A DNA stretch of 64,000 bases from Tubiluchus corallicola. Taxonomy: Eukaryota; Priapulida; Priapulimorpha; Priapulimorphida; Tubiluchidae. The translations under genes were made by a program, and so were the position numbers. This document shows, one piece after another, positions 1 to 14,100 of this stretch. Every line of letters begins with the position of its first letter. The first letter of the stretch is position 1. The notes under the pieces were generated by a model that was not told the origin of the DNA, did not search any database, and was given only the letters and a program-made list of their open reading frames with translations. The DNA is taken from contig JAQGDQ010000402.1 of NCBI GenBank assembly GCA_030141605.1, positions 1 to 64,000 on the forward strand, given 5' to 3'.

Positions 1-339
1 TGCATAGTTTTTTTGTCACCTATGCCGCCAATAACAAATTCTAATTTTTCTTTGTATATACTTTTGATTTGATTGAATAAGCTGATTTGAGTGAAAATGA
101 ACTGATTCGACTAGAGCTGAACTGATTTTTGCTGTTTTAATTTGATTAGTACTTTGGTGACTTCTTCCTATCGCGTGTTTCCCACAAGATTCGAAAAATG
201 GCCGATATCCGTCAAATTTATCAAACAATTTCTAAACGAACCAATTAAAGGACTAGTTGTGAGAAGGGTGCAAGTGAAAAAATGCTTTGCATGATAAAAC
301 AATGATAAATCACTGCTCACAACTTAATTAAATGGATAA

Positions 340-640
340 ATCTTATAAGGACAAAGGACAGAGTCAAGGAAGAACCATGGACAAGGAAGATAAAATGCAA
401 AAGACTTAACTGGGTGGGTCATGCTCTGAGATTACTGGAAGACAGTCCACTTGTTAAAGCTTTCCATGAATCAATTCAACGATCAAAGAAGCCAATGGGA
501 GGCAGATTGCACTTGTGGATGGATTTCACACGAAAGACCTCAATGGAACATCTTCAATTATGAAAACTACATCACTGTGGAGAGTAGCAAAATAACGTAC
601 CGCTTGGTGGCAGAATGTGACGGTGCGATGTCATTGGACG
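340..640 (+). mobile_element. LINE reverse-transcriptase 3' remnant
   Basis: One plus-strand frame gives EEPWTRKIKCKRLNWVGHAL and then SIQRSKKPMGG before stops. This is the common C-terminal tail of non-LTR retrotransposon polyproteins (RRLRWxGHVxR ... GRP). Stops and a frame change show it is dead. It lies just downstream of the 3' end of the thioester gene. Confidence 0.6.
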
Positions 641-899
641 ATTAATACATGACATATAACATTTACACGTATCATTTTAGTATAGTGAATGTAAGTAACC
701 TTGGTGCTTTGGCTTACAAAAATTAAAACATTTTTAGTCTTTAATTAATGTACATACAAATGTAATTTTCACTTGCTAGCACACAAAGTCACTAGGAAAT
801 ATGTAAACAAAACTTGTAAAATGTAGGAATTCACACAAAAAATACATCAAAATTCACTTTTTGCAGATGGACACTTTCTTGGTATGATGCTAGAAGAGT

Positions 900-2180
900 T
901 TACAATGCTGCCCTCTGCTGTGAAGACAGTGACAAGAGACCAGCGTACATCTTGAAATCTTTCTAACAAAGTAAGTTAGTGTAGTGCATGAAAACTTAGT
1001 ATAATTTAGTAAAAAGTAAACAGTAGAAAAAGTTAGAAAAATTTTTTGTTGCACTCTTTCCTGCCATACAGGTCTAGCAAATATACATTCATAATCTTCA
1101 AATTTCTGAAAATTTGATACAAGCAGCGAAAAACAAAAATCCATGCAGATAAATCCATTGCTATCAAATCAATTAGCTCATGAATCCAGTGTTAAAAAAA
1201 TTCATTGACAGAAGTTCTCCATACCGGACCATGATACAAATTAATAAGCGTATCATCTTTCATAGTTTCCCAATTTTGCAATCCTGGCAGTTTGCTCCAT
1301 CTCCCTTTATCATTGTCGACGTATGTCTTAAATCCAGAAGGCATGTTTGCCTCAATAAGTACCATAGCACCACTGGTGTTTTTATCTTCCTTCTGATACC
1401 TATGAAAAAATATAAGCAACTTCACAACAGCTGCATGAAGTATTAAACGAACTACATGAACAAACTTGAATTAATATTAGTCTTGTGCACTTCTGCACAC
1501 CCTAACCGGAATCCACTGTTCGATTGTATATGTGGCGTACTCAGAGCCTGGCACATTATCAAAGATACCCAAAGAGTAATGAACCTATTCACGCAGTACT
1601 AGGCTACTTGGGCATGAACCCAATATACAGGTAGGGTTGTCACCACTCCTGATTTGGCCCAGAGTCTCCTGAAATTCAGCCATAACACAGTAATTACACA
1701 GAAATAACATAGTAATTACTGAATTAATGTCCAATCTTTTTATTACATGAAAGGCAAAACATTATCTCAAAATAAGGAGATACTCTAATCCACCTGAAAA
1801 AAGTACATCCCCTGATAAGAGTAACTGATTCAACATCAATGTGATGAATAGCTTAAGATAATTATCACTTACTCTGCACATACGTCTACTGAGAAGATTC
1901 TACTCTCATTAGGCTTTGTAACTCTCAGCTCCAGGTAAAATGCCGGAAGCTCCTCGTACTCTTCTTCCGTTTCCTCTTCTGTCTCTTGCTTCTCCTCTGA
2001 CTTTTCTTCCATCTCTCTTCCTTGTCGGTAGCGCAAAGCCTGTCCCTGGCCATTCATGTCATCGCCTTTACCGCCGCTGCCCCAGCTAGTTTGTTTGATA
2101 CCTTTGTTAACTTCATAGCTGTAGTTAGATTGTGAAATATATTGCCCGAGAAGCTTTAGTTCATTCCAACACCATGTCAC
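900..2180 (-). CDS. Thioester protein exons 30-33: receptor-binding domain and stop
   Basis: Exons: 1873-2180, 1225-1399, 1070-1105, 900-962 (residues about 1260-1452, stop TAA at 900-902). Exon 30 starts VTWCWNELK and ends PAFYLELRVTKP...FSVDVCAE, the first strands of the receptor-binding domain. Between them lies an unusual insert with a Glu/Lys-rich tract at residues 1315-1336. Exon 31 has SGAMVLIEANMPSGF and DDTLINLYHG, also typical. Exons 32 and 33 (CIFARP, then KDFKMYAGL) are assigned because they match the family pattern CxxF...RDFKVAGL and keep frame. The usual YDYY strand is missing. Exons 30-31 are firm; 32-33 are tentative. A weak ATTAAA lies downstream at 740-745. Confidence 0.7.
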
Positions 2181-5100
2181 CTAAGATACAGAACAAAAGT
2201 ACTGCACATTTTTAGATTTTCTATACAGGCCATATAGACTATACATACTTAATAAGGATAAAATATGAAATGCTAGAAAAGCACTTTTGCTTCAAAAAAT
2301 TTTAAAGTTTATATATGGTTTTCTTTTTCAAAACGTTCTTTTAAATCTAGCCTGTGAAATATTTTCAAACAGCAATATTCTGTTGCTAAAAGTACACGTC
2401 ACTCTTTCCTAGGGAAAATCAATGGGACACTTCAAGTCCATGAGCATGCAGAGAATTTAATTGTTAAAATGAAACAGAAGCTGCACATATTTGTTAATTT
2501 ACTTGACCATGAGTATGTTGCAATTTGAAGGACAAGAAATTTACATTCAATAAATGCTTTTGCAGCTAGAAGTTTTTGGAGGAAAGCTGCAAGCTTCCAC
2601 AGTATTATATGTGGGACAAAACCATGGACACAATTGTCTGTTCTGCATTTGTACAGCTCATTAGACTTCAGATAGCTGAGAATAATATAGCTTCCTCATT
2701 CTCATCCCTCAGAAAACAGTTAGAATGTTATTTAATGTTTCTATTTTTCTGCTTTTTGCCAGTCAAATATGCAAAAATACAAGTTGTGGTGCCCTACTTT
2801 AGTGCAAAGATCAATTTCAGGAAAATGGTCAAATCTGTCATGAATTGTCTTATGCTGAGTAGGTGTTTAATCAGTAAATATGGATTTCCTTTGGAAAAAA
2901 TTAAAACGAGTTGCTTGTAAGAATTTTACATAACATTTCCCTTCTCAAAGCATCACAAATACCATTATTTATGACTACAAATTATCCAAAGCTTGCTCTC
3001 AAACACGCGTCAAGCTTTACATGCAGCAGGCGTAGACACTGCTTTCTAAATTTGAACGATATTAATATCTAGTCATAAAGAAATTGCTTAGAAATCTAAA
3101 GGCATCCAGGTCTATCCATGTCTGCAGGGTCATTCATACCCCTAATAGACAAAAGTTGTGCCTCTCACACCCCTGGTGCCCCTCACTCACCTGAACAACT
3201 GCAATTCCAGTGCCTTCTGCCGTTACTTTAACTTTCTCGCTTGCATGAGGTAGCTAGAATAAAACAACAATAGAATATTCAGTTGAATATAAATTACTAA
3301 GGTAGTTTTGACAGTGTTTAATTACATCACTTGATGAATTGTTTAATACTGACTAATTTGCATCTGGATTGACTTTACTTGAAAAACTCATGAAAAAATC
3401 ACAAACAAGGTGGATTGATCAAGTCAAATCCAACGTGTCTCCATGGATACAGATTTCCATGTAAACAGCTGGTTTCTTATTCACTGATTCATAATTATTG
3501 CGGGAAATGTTTGCAGCTGACACAATGATTTCCAGATACATAAATTAACGCTAGTAATAAAATTCCTCCTGATTACTTGTAAAGAGCATGTTGACTACAT
3601 GTAAAGATGTAAACACTATTAGTTAGCTGCGTCAGACAGTTAGTGATCAGTGAATGAAAAACTTTGTCCACTTATATCTCTTCCTATTCCTGATACTGAT
3701 AGCTTTGTTTACAACAACGTAATTTAGTCGGTCAGCCGATAATCAATTACGTTAAACAACTGCGTAATTCACAACCTGTGTAATTTGCCTGGAATAGAGC
3801 GGTGCAAAATTATCACTTCACAAACAAAACTTTGAAGTTCTATTTGCAAAAAAATGGCTCACACTCTTTTGCAGTTTACAGAAAAATCGCGTGTCTAGAA
3901 GCTTCTAAATTAAACTGTTTCAAGGAAAATTAAAAATATTTTTTTTGAAATATTATTCCTTACATTTAGTACATACCTCGGCTTTCTGGTACTCTAGTTG
4001 GTTATGTTTACGGAGGGTGAAAGCATGTTTCGTTTCCCCAGCTGTAATTATGATTTTCATATCAAGTGGTGCAACAACTCTACGATAAAACTTGACAGCA
4101 AATTCAGCAAGTGCCTCCATGGCTATTACTGTGTCCTAAGTGTAGTAGATATGTTTATAAAATGCCAAACATACACTGTGAACTGCTAAAAACAACAAAA
4201 ATCAGCAAGACAAGAAAAGTACATCATCAAAATTCTATTCTAAACAATAATATTGTTATGCCTAAAATATACTCCCTGCAATGTAGACAATGCTGGAGTT
4301 TAGGGAAAGTAAACTTACATACCAGTATAGATGCATAAATTAACAATTTTCTATTTACACTCTTTCGTATTATGTGCTATCCAGTCTAACTTTTATAGTT
4401 AATGCACAGATGTAATAGCTGCAGTCTTATATACAATGTACAATGAATTAAACTGAGTGGTTATTATGCTCTCAGTATCTGATCGAAAACTAGTTTACTG
4501 TTGTTGTGGTCTGACGTACTGTGGTTTACTCATGCTAGTATAGAGTTGGCAGAATTCAGACTAGTCAACAGTTAATAGCTAAAGTCAACGATAAAGCTTG
4601 AAGTACAGGCTTGAGCATGACTGTTTTCGTTTATTCCAAACATTTAGGTTGCAATATTTCAAAACTCAAGAACACAATTTGATTTTCCAGTCCAAAACGA
4701 CGTACAATGATAAGGAGTTATGTTTTTGCATGCCAGAAAATCGCAAAATCTCTGCTAGCCTCCTTTGTACAAGTGAGTATGAGAGTGAGTACTCTGATCT
4801 GCCTTCCCTTTTTTTTATAAATCAGTTACTAAGCCTCACTAAAGTAGAAAGTACGTAAAGAAAACTAGGTGAATAACGCTGGTACAATGTTTAGCATAAA
4901 TAAGGAAATATCATGCTTTGGCATATTCCCACAGAAAAGAAACTTGATTGCAAAACTGAGACTCTATAACAATATAGCAAAGCCACATGCCAAATCATCT
5001 ACCATTATTTTTGAAACAGTAAAAGATATTGCATATTCTGTTTAGTTAGTTTAATCGTAAGTATTTTTCTAAATACCCGGAAGGTTTCAAATGTGTTTTT

Positions 5101-8100
5101 ATACCGTTATAACTATTAAAGTTTCTTCTTGGGTTATAAAATGTTGGACAGCAGCGCAAAAATATAACAGTCAAGTCAAGTCTCTACAAGCACAATAAAT
5201 GTTATACCTATCATAGCATTAGCTTTCAAAATAAATGGATTTACTATTTAAAGTACATAACATTTCCTATAATTGACTGACTTAAACAAATATATGACTG
5301 CCTATAATTTTTTTAAATCAGGGTTCCCATTCAAAAATGTTTATTTGTGAAAGTGTTTGTGTAAAAAGAATGTGCAGAAATTTACAGATAAATTATTTCC
5401 GACTCTGTGGTTGAGAGGATGGTTATTTAGAAAATGAGAAAGTGAGCCACACACGCATGCACTCACATGCACACACGCATGCACGCATGCACACACGCAC
5501 ACACACACACACACACATCTTGTTGGAAAAAATGAAAATGGCTAAAATTGACTCTTATTATTTTGGACTGAAAAATTACTAAGGCTTTGTTGTGCTGCAA
5601 TTCAAATGTTAAGACTTTTTGCTCCAAATATCAAGAGGTAAGTTGTACCAACAGTTAAATGTTGCAACAATGTGATATTTTTAGATGGAAGAAAGATCTT
5701 ACTTAAGTTGCCCTTACTCAAGAACATAGTGAAAAAAGCGAGATGTCTGTATCACACTTCAAATGAAACGTCAATTGCTACATCGAGTCTCTTATATCAA
5801 TGGAAGGTGCTCCCAAGACTACTTGACACAGGTTCCTAAGTGCAGACAATTTGGTTGCACTACTTATATTCCTGCTGCTCTCCGTAGTCTTATGCTGGAC
5901 ATTCAAAACTGCAGAACAACTGCTCATAAATGCAGTTTTTCCCCTCACCTTCTTATCTGTGGAATTCTCCACCAGAAAACCTGGTTTGTTTTCCTGAAAA
6001 TCACAACTTTCAACGTTTTAAGATGAACATCAGTAAACGCCTTGTATCACTAAACTAGGAAACTAGTTATAGGAATTCTCTTTCTCTGAATTCCTATTTT
6101 CATCTTTCTACAGCTGCCCTTATTTTGAGTACCTTTGACGTTGTCTGGAACATACTTCCTTTGTTAAGGATATAACAAAATATCAACCAATAACTAGATA
6201 CATACCTGAGTGGTCCCAAAACCTCCAAATTCGTTTTGTTTCGACAACAGATATCTCATAATAGGGATGGCATTTTCTAAATCATCAAGCATGACAACAG
6301 TCAACAAAACATAACTGGCTAGTTCAATCTCGCCAGACGTTGCTTTCTTGTGTGGATTTGTCTTCTTTTTACTCCAGTATTTTTGATTTCCTAAACAATA
6401 TATATCATGACTATAAGGCAGATTTAAATTTTGAAATTCACTAGCAGTGATACCGAACCGTATTATAAGCCCAGAAAGAAAACAGTTTTAACAAAAATGC
6501 AGTATTCTTTTCAGCACAATATAACAAACTTAGTACAAAATTTGGCTATAGTTTACAATTCCCGCACACGACAAATCAGTTCGTGAATCGGATTAGGAAT
6601 AGGGTTTGGGTTAGGTTAGGGTTAGGGTATTTAAATTGTGTGGGGAATTGTAAACTCCTTCCAAAACTTTTATTAATGTAGTTGCCGCTTTTACTCCAGC
6701 TTGCATTGTATACTGTGGTCCAGTTTACTGGAAAACCATGACACCTCAAGTGTTTTAGTCTTAATGGTAAACTTTTCTATTACTGTCATTATTTTAAACA
6801 TGAATAAAAACTCTGTTCAGTCGCAATTATTATCATACAACAAAGTGAACATATATAGTTCTCTATGTGTTATCGTTAATAGAAGCTAAGCAACCTTAAT
6901 CCAGGTTATTCACATAAGAACTCATTTAGTTTAAAGAATATTTTTATTTGAACTCAACGACATTAGGACTCAAATACTTATTGGCTAATAGGAAAAATCT
7001 ACATTAAAGCCTTTCTGAAAGAACTCATTTGCATATGTACCATCAAACTTTGCCGTTATATGATTGGCTAACAGGAAAATCTACATTAAACCCTTTCTGA
7101 AGGAACTCCATTGCATACGTACCATCAAACTTTGCCGTTTTGTTAAGCTTATCCAAAGCATAAAGCACTTTATCATTTCCAACCAGAGAAAAAGCATGTG
7201 CTACAATTGCCAAAGTATAAGAATCGGTAATGCTTTCCACATGAGCGTCCAAATATTCCACTGTGCGATTAATAGCTATGGTAGCCTAAAAACAAATAAC
7301 ATGTTATACTGAAGAGTCCGTGTTTTTCCTTTAGCAGAGTTAAGCAGTTAAACTCAACTTATACATAAGTTCTTCAAGTATAAGAAAACCACTAGCATCA
7401 AGGTAAATCATGGGAACGTGCAATTTAAATTTATCTAAATTAATTAATTACACATTGCTATTTAATTAAGTAATTATAAATTATTTTATTTTTATTTTAT
7501 TTAAGAACATTTATAAAAATACACTTTTATAAAAGAAAATGGCAACAGGCATGTAGCACTTATGCTTGCAATAAAATACAATACAAAATGATTTACAATA
7601 TCTTTAAAATCACAGTTATAAATCAAATACAGGTGTAGTAAAATTTTATAATTAAACAAAAAAACTTAAAAAACTATTAAATTGCTACAAATTTTGCCTT
7701 TTGAACCAAGAATAGTCTACTAAACATGCTACTAAATTTTAACTCAATTGGAAAAACTTTACATCAATACAAAATGAATTAATTAAACAGTTCCAAGTAA
7801 CTAACTAATTAAGGAATTGCTACAAGTTTTTTGCTCAGAACCGAGGACAGCCTAACTAAACGTCAATAATAAATGTTAACTCAAGTGGATAAATACTACT
7901 GGAGAAGAAAGAAATGTGATGAACAAGTGCATGAATCACAGAATTTTTTTCTAGAACCCAAGCTAATGCTTGGTGAAAAAAGGAGAACTTATTATTAACA
8001 TCATTTATTTCGAATATACTTTACATAAGTAATTCATAAAAAAGAAGTGTTAGCAGTTAAGATTATTCACATGATTAGTAATAAAAACAACATAATGATA

Positions 8101-11100
8101 GTAAAAAAGAATTAAAGGGCATAGTATTTCTGATAAAATATATAAGCAGTACAATTTCTTTCAAATTATATTTACAAAAATTTAATTTTGCTCAACGTCT
8201 ACTTACAGATGCATTGGAGGCTTCTGTAATTATTCCACATGCCACTTAAGATACTAAACTACGTAAAATGGCGCGTAAGGTTAATTGTCCTTTTTTGGAC
8301 ATGTCACACATCAATGTTAAACGTATGTAGGTAGAACGATAATTTGTCCAGTAACATTAATCACTTGAATTGCTACACTAGATACAGATACCTCTATATG
8401 ATTTACATTGACTATCTGTGTCCATTTAATCAGCATGAAACACTTGTCAACTACATTAAGATGAACCTATTCTTTGCGTTATCTATGTCACCATACCATA
8501 GTCTATGCCACCCAGATACTAAACTGTTGTTTCAAAGGAGTATCATTTATGGCACTGCTAAATTTACCTTTTGCTTTCCATCAATAGACTGGAAGTTTTT
8601 ATAAGATTTCCACAGAGCTATCATCACATAAGCAGCCAGTGATTCCTTGTTGTTCACACTGCCCTAAAATAATACACAAAGATGTGCAATACAACTTAAC
8701 AAGACCATCAATTATAATACAGTAGTTTCAGTAACCTAAATTAATTTCCAAAATATTTGGGAAAAAATTTATAAAAAATTAGTTGCTAAAATACATAAAT
8801 CAGTTACACATGAAACCATGGCACATTATCAATTAAAAGTACATTGAAAATGACAAAAAAAGTGAAAAATCATGAAAACACAAGAAATTTAGTAAAATAA
8901 TGAAAATATTTTAAGTGATGTTCCCCAGTTATGGAATGAAATACTCACTCGTGTATGATTCAGCCAGATTCAGTATCTATGTTTAAACACGCTTCAAAAC
9001 CTTTCTCTGTCATAGCTTTAGCTCTTAGTCACATAAAACCTTTAGTTCTTAGTCACATAATAAAAAATTATCAAACTAATTTAAATTGGACTTGGGTTGT
9101 CTTAGATTGTTATTTGCAGTGCTGCTGCTGATCTGTTAACCTGCATAACCTTAAATTGTATTTGATTATCATGTAAAATGTATTCAAAATATTCAATAAA
9201 TTAAATTAATTATATTAATTACATATAAAAATATATGTTTGCAACACGTTTGTTGTTAGAATTCCACAAGAAGCCTGCAGATTTACATGTTCACATGTCA
9301 CAATGGATTTTAAAAAAATGATATATTAAGTTTAACTGTACTCAACAAGGTGTTAAAAACAAAACTTGTACGAGAGTTGGCAAATATGGCACAGCAAATT
9401 GAACATGAGATATATGGTACATTTTACAAACATTCCACGAAGAAAGTGTTGCCTTAGAAATGCATTAAAATCGATGTAAAGATGCACAAACCCGCATGAA
9501 ACCATAATGCAATCTTCCGAAGTCTTCGTAAGTACCGTCTTCATTCTGCTTCGACACCAACCATTCCATAAAGTTGACAACATAGCTAGCTCTCACTGTA
9601 ATATATTCTGAAGCATCTGAGAACGATTTCATCACATATGCAGTTAGCCTAACAAAACCAAAAGCTATTGCAAAATTTACTTAACAAAATTGTCATTAAC
9701 AAGCTAGGCGATCTGACTGACATTGTTCTAAACTTAAAAAACTATACTTATAAACAGAAAACGAGTAAAAGTCTTGTATCCTTATATTACCCACAAGTTC
9801 TAATGCAACAGGTGTCTAGACAAGTGATTCCCATTAATTAGTAATTAGCTTACAATATGTGATCTTAAATAAATTATTAAAATTATGTAGTATATACTAT
9901 TACCAAAATGTGAGCAAAATGAACCCATTGTTACAGATAGGATATGTAATTATCTTTTCACGGGTGGGTTAAAAATGACTTACCTGTTAACAGAACAGTA
10001 TTTACAGTATTTTACGGCTTAGCAGGATATTTATGATAAACCCTGGGATATTCATTTCCCTTGATGTCTTTGGTTACTTATGATCAGAAGCACTAAATTA
10101 TGCTATGCTAGTATAAAATAGCATCTACAACTTTTCTTATGTTTTTATAAAAAATGAACATATGATTATTCAGCAAAACAAAAAAATTAACTTATACGTT
10201 AACGGTTTCAACATTACCACAAATTGCTGCCACCTTTTGACCAGATGCCAACTGATCCATCACGTCTTATAAATTTCAATTCCTTACAATAACCTGTAAA
10301 ACAATGCTAATTGCAAAACAAAATCATGTAAAACAAAGATCATGTAATATAAACAACGAATCAAGTTTAATTTTTTAATGGCACGAACACGACAATTAAT
10401 TTAAAAATCCCGCAAATAAGAAATGAGGAAAAAAGACACTGTTTCAAACCAGTGGTCTACCGCTGTAGTTTATCTTCAGGTGAAAGAAAAAAAGATCGCA
10501 TAAAATAACTGCTACTAACACTTCGTGATGTTTTTATATTATTAACAAATAAACACATCGCACTGGAAAAAATACAGATATTCACCAAATATAAAAAACG
10601 TAAGTCTCCACTATGTCTACCTTTAAATTCTGTGACTGTGGCCAGTGATTTTAAATTCTGTGCCTCTGTGTTTTTTCTACATGATTGTATCCTTTTTAGT
10701 GAGATCTGAAACACATTTCTTATGCCGTTTTTATGGGTTAATAATTTAAAAAAACTCGTACAAAAAATTAGTGCTAGTTATTTAATGTGATCTCTTATCC
10801 TTTCGTTCACCTGAAGCTAAACTACAATAGTAGACTATTAACTTAAAACATCGTACTTCATTTGTAAATTGTGGGATTGTTTTAAACTGAGGGATTTTGG
10901 TGCTGCCTGGCTGATGAATGTGATTAAAATTTAATGTTAAATGGATGAGCTGACTGCACCTTAGGAAAATTTTGTCTAAACACTCATACTGGTTATTATA
11001 GAAACAGGCTATACGCTAACAAATTTGCACTTTGCACTTTCAGTCAGGTAGTGTGTAAGTTGCAAACAGATCTCTGACATGATGCAGAAGCAGACTTTAG

Positions 11101-14100
11101 CATTTGGCAGTCTGTTGAGAGACAAAAGCATAAATATTATAATAATTTTACACTTCTAACGGGACTTTTACATAGACTAACACAGTCAGGTAGTGTGTAA
11201 GTTGCAAACAGATCTCTGACATGATACAGATGCAGACTTTAGCATTTGCACAAACAAAACAAAAATATAATAATTTTACACTTCTAATGGGACTTTTACA
11301 TAGACTAACACAGTCAGGTAGTGTAACTTGCAAACAGATCTCTGACATGAAACAGATGCAAACTTTAGTATTTGGCAGTCTGTTGAGAGACAAAAGCATA
11401 AATATTATAATAATTTTACACTTCTAATGGGACTTTTACATAGACTAACACAAGTAGAGTTTTAGTGGCTCGAAATAGGTAAAAGCATTGTTGTTAAAGC
11501 AAAAAAGGCTTTAAGCAGGTCAAAAATTGTCGTGAAATTGAAGCATGTATCAATAAGTGAAATAAAAGCTGTCAACTGCTTAGCGTCGTTAAGACAAAAC
11601 GTTGCTAAATGAGAGCCATCAAGCTGGAACTTGGTGTTGTTAAATATTTCAACCTTTTCGTATAATAGTTATAGCTGCTTTTCTTTTCCTGCTCTGTACT
11701 AGTCCAGTTCTCTCCAAAAAATAAAGGATATGTATATTTGTTGCAAGACACAGCATGACCTGCTCTCCGCATTTCATTGCATTTAAATATATTTTCTTGC
11801 TCAACTGTGCGCTAGCCGATCCCATAAGATTACCTGTAAAATTGATTCAGCATATCAAAAATGTATGATATGACACAAATATACAGATATAATTTTATCA
11901 GTTGTATCATGACAACTTTACTAAAATAAATTAAAGTTTAGATATATTAATTTTTTTAAATATCATTAAAAACTGTAAAACTGCAATTTGCCTTTGCTTT
12001 AACAAATGCAGTCTTTGCTAAAAACAAATTTTGTGCTTTCAAGCATACTGTGGAAGTTTAAACACAGAACTAAATCAGTCTCTTCCAGATTTATTGTCAG
12101 AACTGCTCAACAACACATTAAATGCTTTAAAAACACAGTTTTTTGGTTCATTTAGGTAGCACAAAAGAATCAACACAATATCATGAAATGGCAGTTTGAC
12201 TTGTCCAATATGTGGATTCTCTGCAAAAATCCTGGTCTGAATCTCTCACAAATTCTATAAGCGGCAATCTATTGTATGTCATCCTGTAGCACCCTTACAA
12301 GTGTCTTATTTTCCTAGAAAGACTTCAAGTATTGCAGACTAAGTCCGGGTTTTCGATAAAAAGCTGCATTGCATTATGGTAACATAATGAAACTACTAAC
12401 CTAAGTTACAATCAACTCACCTACAACTCCTACTTGAACACCACACACTATGGCAGTTTTTGGATATTTATACTCAACCCAGCGAGACTCGACGTCTTTG
12501 TTTCCCTTTTCAAATAGTATATTCACTGTGTGGTGTCGCGTTAAACCTATCTCCTGATAAAGAAAAAAATACAAAATCCTTGTTTTGAAAGAGATCAGTC
12601 ATCCATATACTGATCAGATTTGATATTTTCCAGTTTCGGTCACCCTTTAGACTATTCTTGAAAGATAGCTAAAGTAAGGTACTTCTCAGAAAGTGTTTTA
12701 ATGGTAAGAATGAAGTACAACTTTATATTGTTTTAAATATAATTATTAGTGTCAACAAAAAATAAGTCATTACCAAATCTACGTGATGTTACAATAAAAG
12801 TGGACTTTTCTTTGCATACAAAACAATATTTACTGAGCAATCGTGGCTAAAAGATTGACTTCTTTGTATTTATTTCTTTGTTTGTTGTTCATTCATTCAT
12901 TCAGTCTTTTGTTCATTCCATACGTATGTACAAAACAAAATTATACAGATGCACAAAGAACAAATGTACATTAAAACAAAGAATATAGGAACCTAACTAC
13001 AACAACTATAGCTTTGAATGATTGGAACAAGTCCTGTCTCTCAAAAAAATGCAGGGACCCAGATTATAATGCCCGAGAAAAGAATGCATGACCAACAGCA
13101 TGCACCTGCCTGTTTATTGGAATATCTCATAAGCACTTTACATACAAACATAACAAACTGTTACGTTAAGTCGTTAAATTCTGTCATTAAGCTCTAACCT
13201 ATTATAAAGTAACTAAAACTTGTAAATATTAATGAGCTTACCCTGACTTGCAATTTTCTCTGTATTGCATCGGCTGCATTAACTGTTCGTGCGTGGACTT
13301 CAACTGGACAGATGCCAGATTTAATTAGTCTAAACGTAAACACAACCACAGCACTCAGTCCACTTTGAACCTAGATTATGCAAAACCAGAATGTTGGTTG
13401 AAGCCAATTGGCTAATTAACGTAGTCACTGTAATGCAGTAATTTGAACTAATATTCAAACCAACAGTGCAACTGTACACTTAGGCCCTCATGCAAAATAA
13501 TTCCTGTGGGCCCTGTAATTCAAAGGTAAAAATTTCGCGACTAAATGATACAGTATAGCTTTTAAAACTAACTGCAAAGCTGTCAAAATTTGCCTTTAAA
13601 CTTCTTTTCAAACTAATTTCATGCTGGCAAACGATTACTACTTCAGTCACGCTTCTAAATGACTACGGGCCCTCTAACCCACACAAATCCCTTTGCAATT
13701 GCAGGGTGGGTAGTTACGCCACTGATACAATCAATGAGTCGCAAAAACGTTTATTAAACAAGGCATTGTTACATGCTAATGGGTGTACATGACATTTCAT
13801 ATTTGCAACCAAAATAGAAACAAATTTTACAAAACCCGTCAAGACAAAAACAATGCCTTTCTTTTCATAGCTAAACCACCTGTTATCCATCTGTAATCCG
13901 TAATACATAAAATGCGCAAAGCCAATATAATAATGTTAGAGCATTTTTCGTAATATACATTCAGCAAATAATTTTTTTCTATTCTGTTAGAAGACAAAAA
14001 ACACATTCCATGAGATAACATATATCAAATGTGTATGATGAAAACCAGCCATGCTATTCTCTACAATTATGTGGCATGTTTGAAACCTCACTAAGAATTT

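Noticed and set aside
2576-2920. 114-codon plus-strand frame in thioester intron 29
   Set aside because: No domain, signal or splice context; looks like chance in AT-rich DNA.
11041-11452. Possible CRISPR-like array
   Set aside because: Units of 128-142 bp are contiguous without spacers, and the host is a eukaryote; ordinary tandem repeat.
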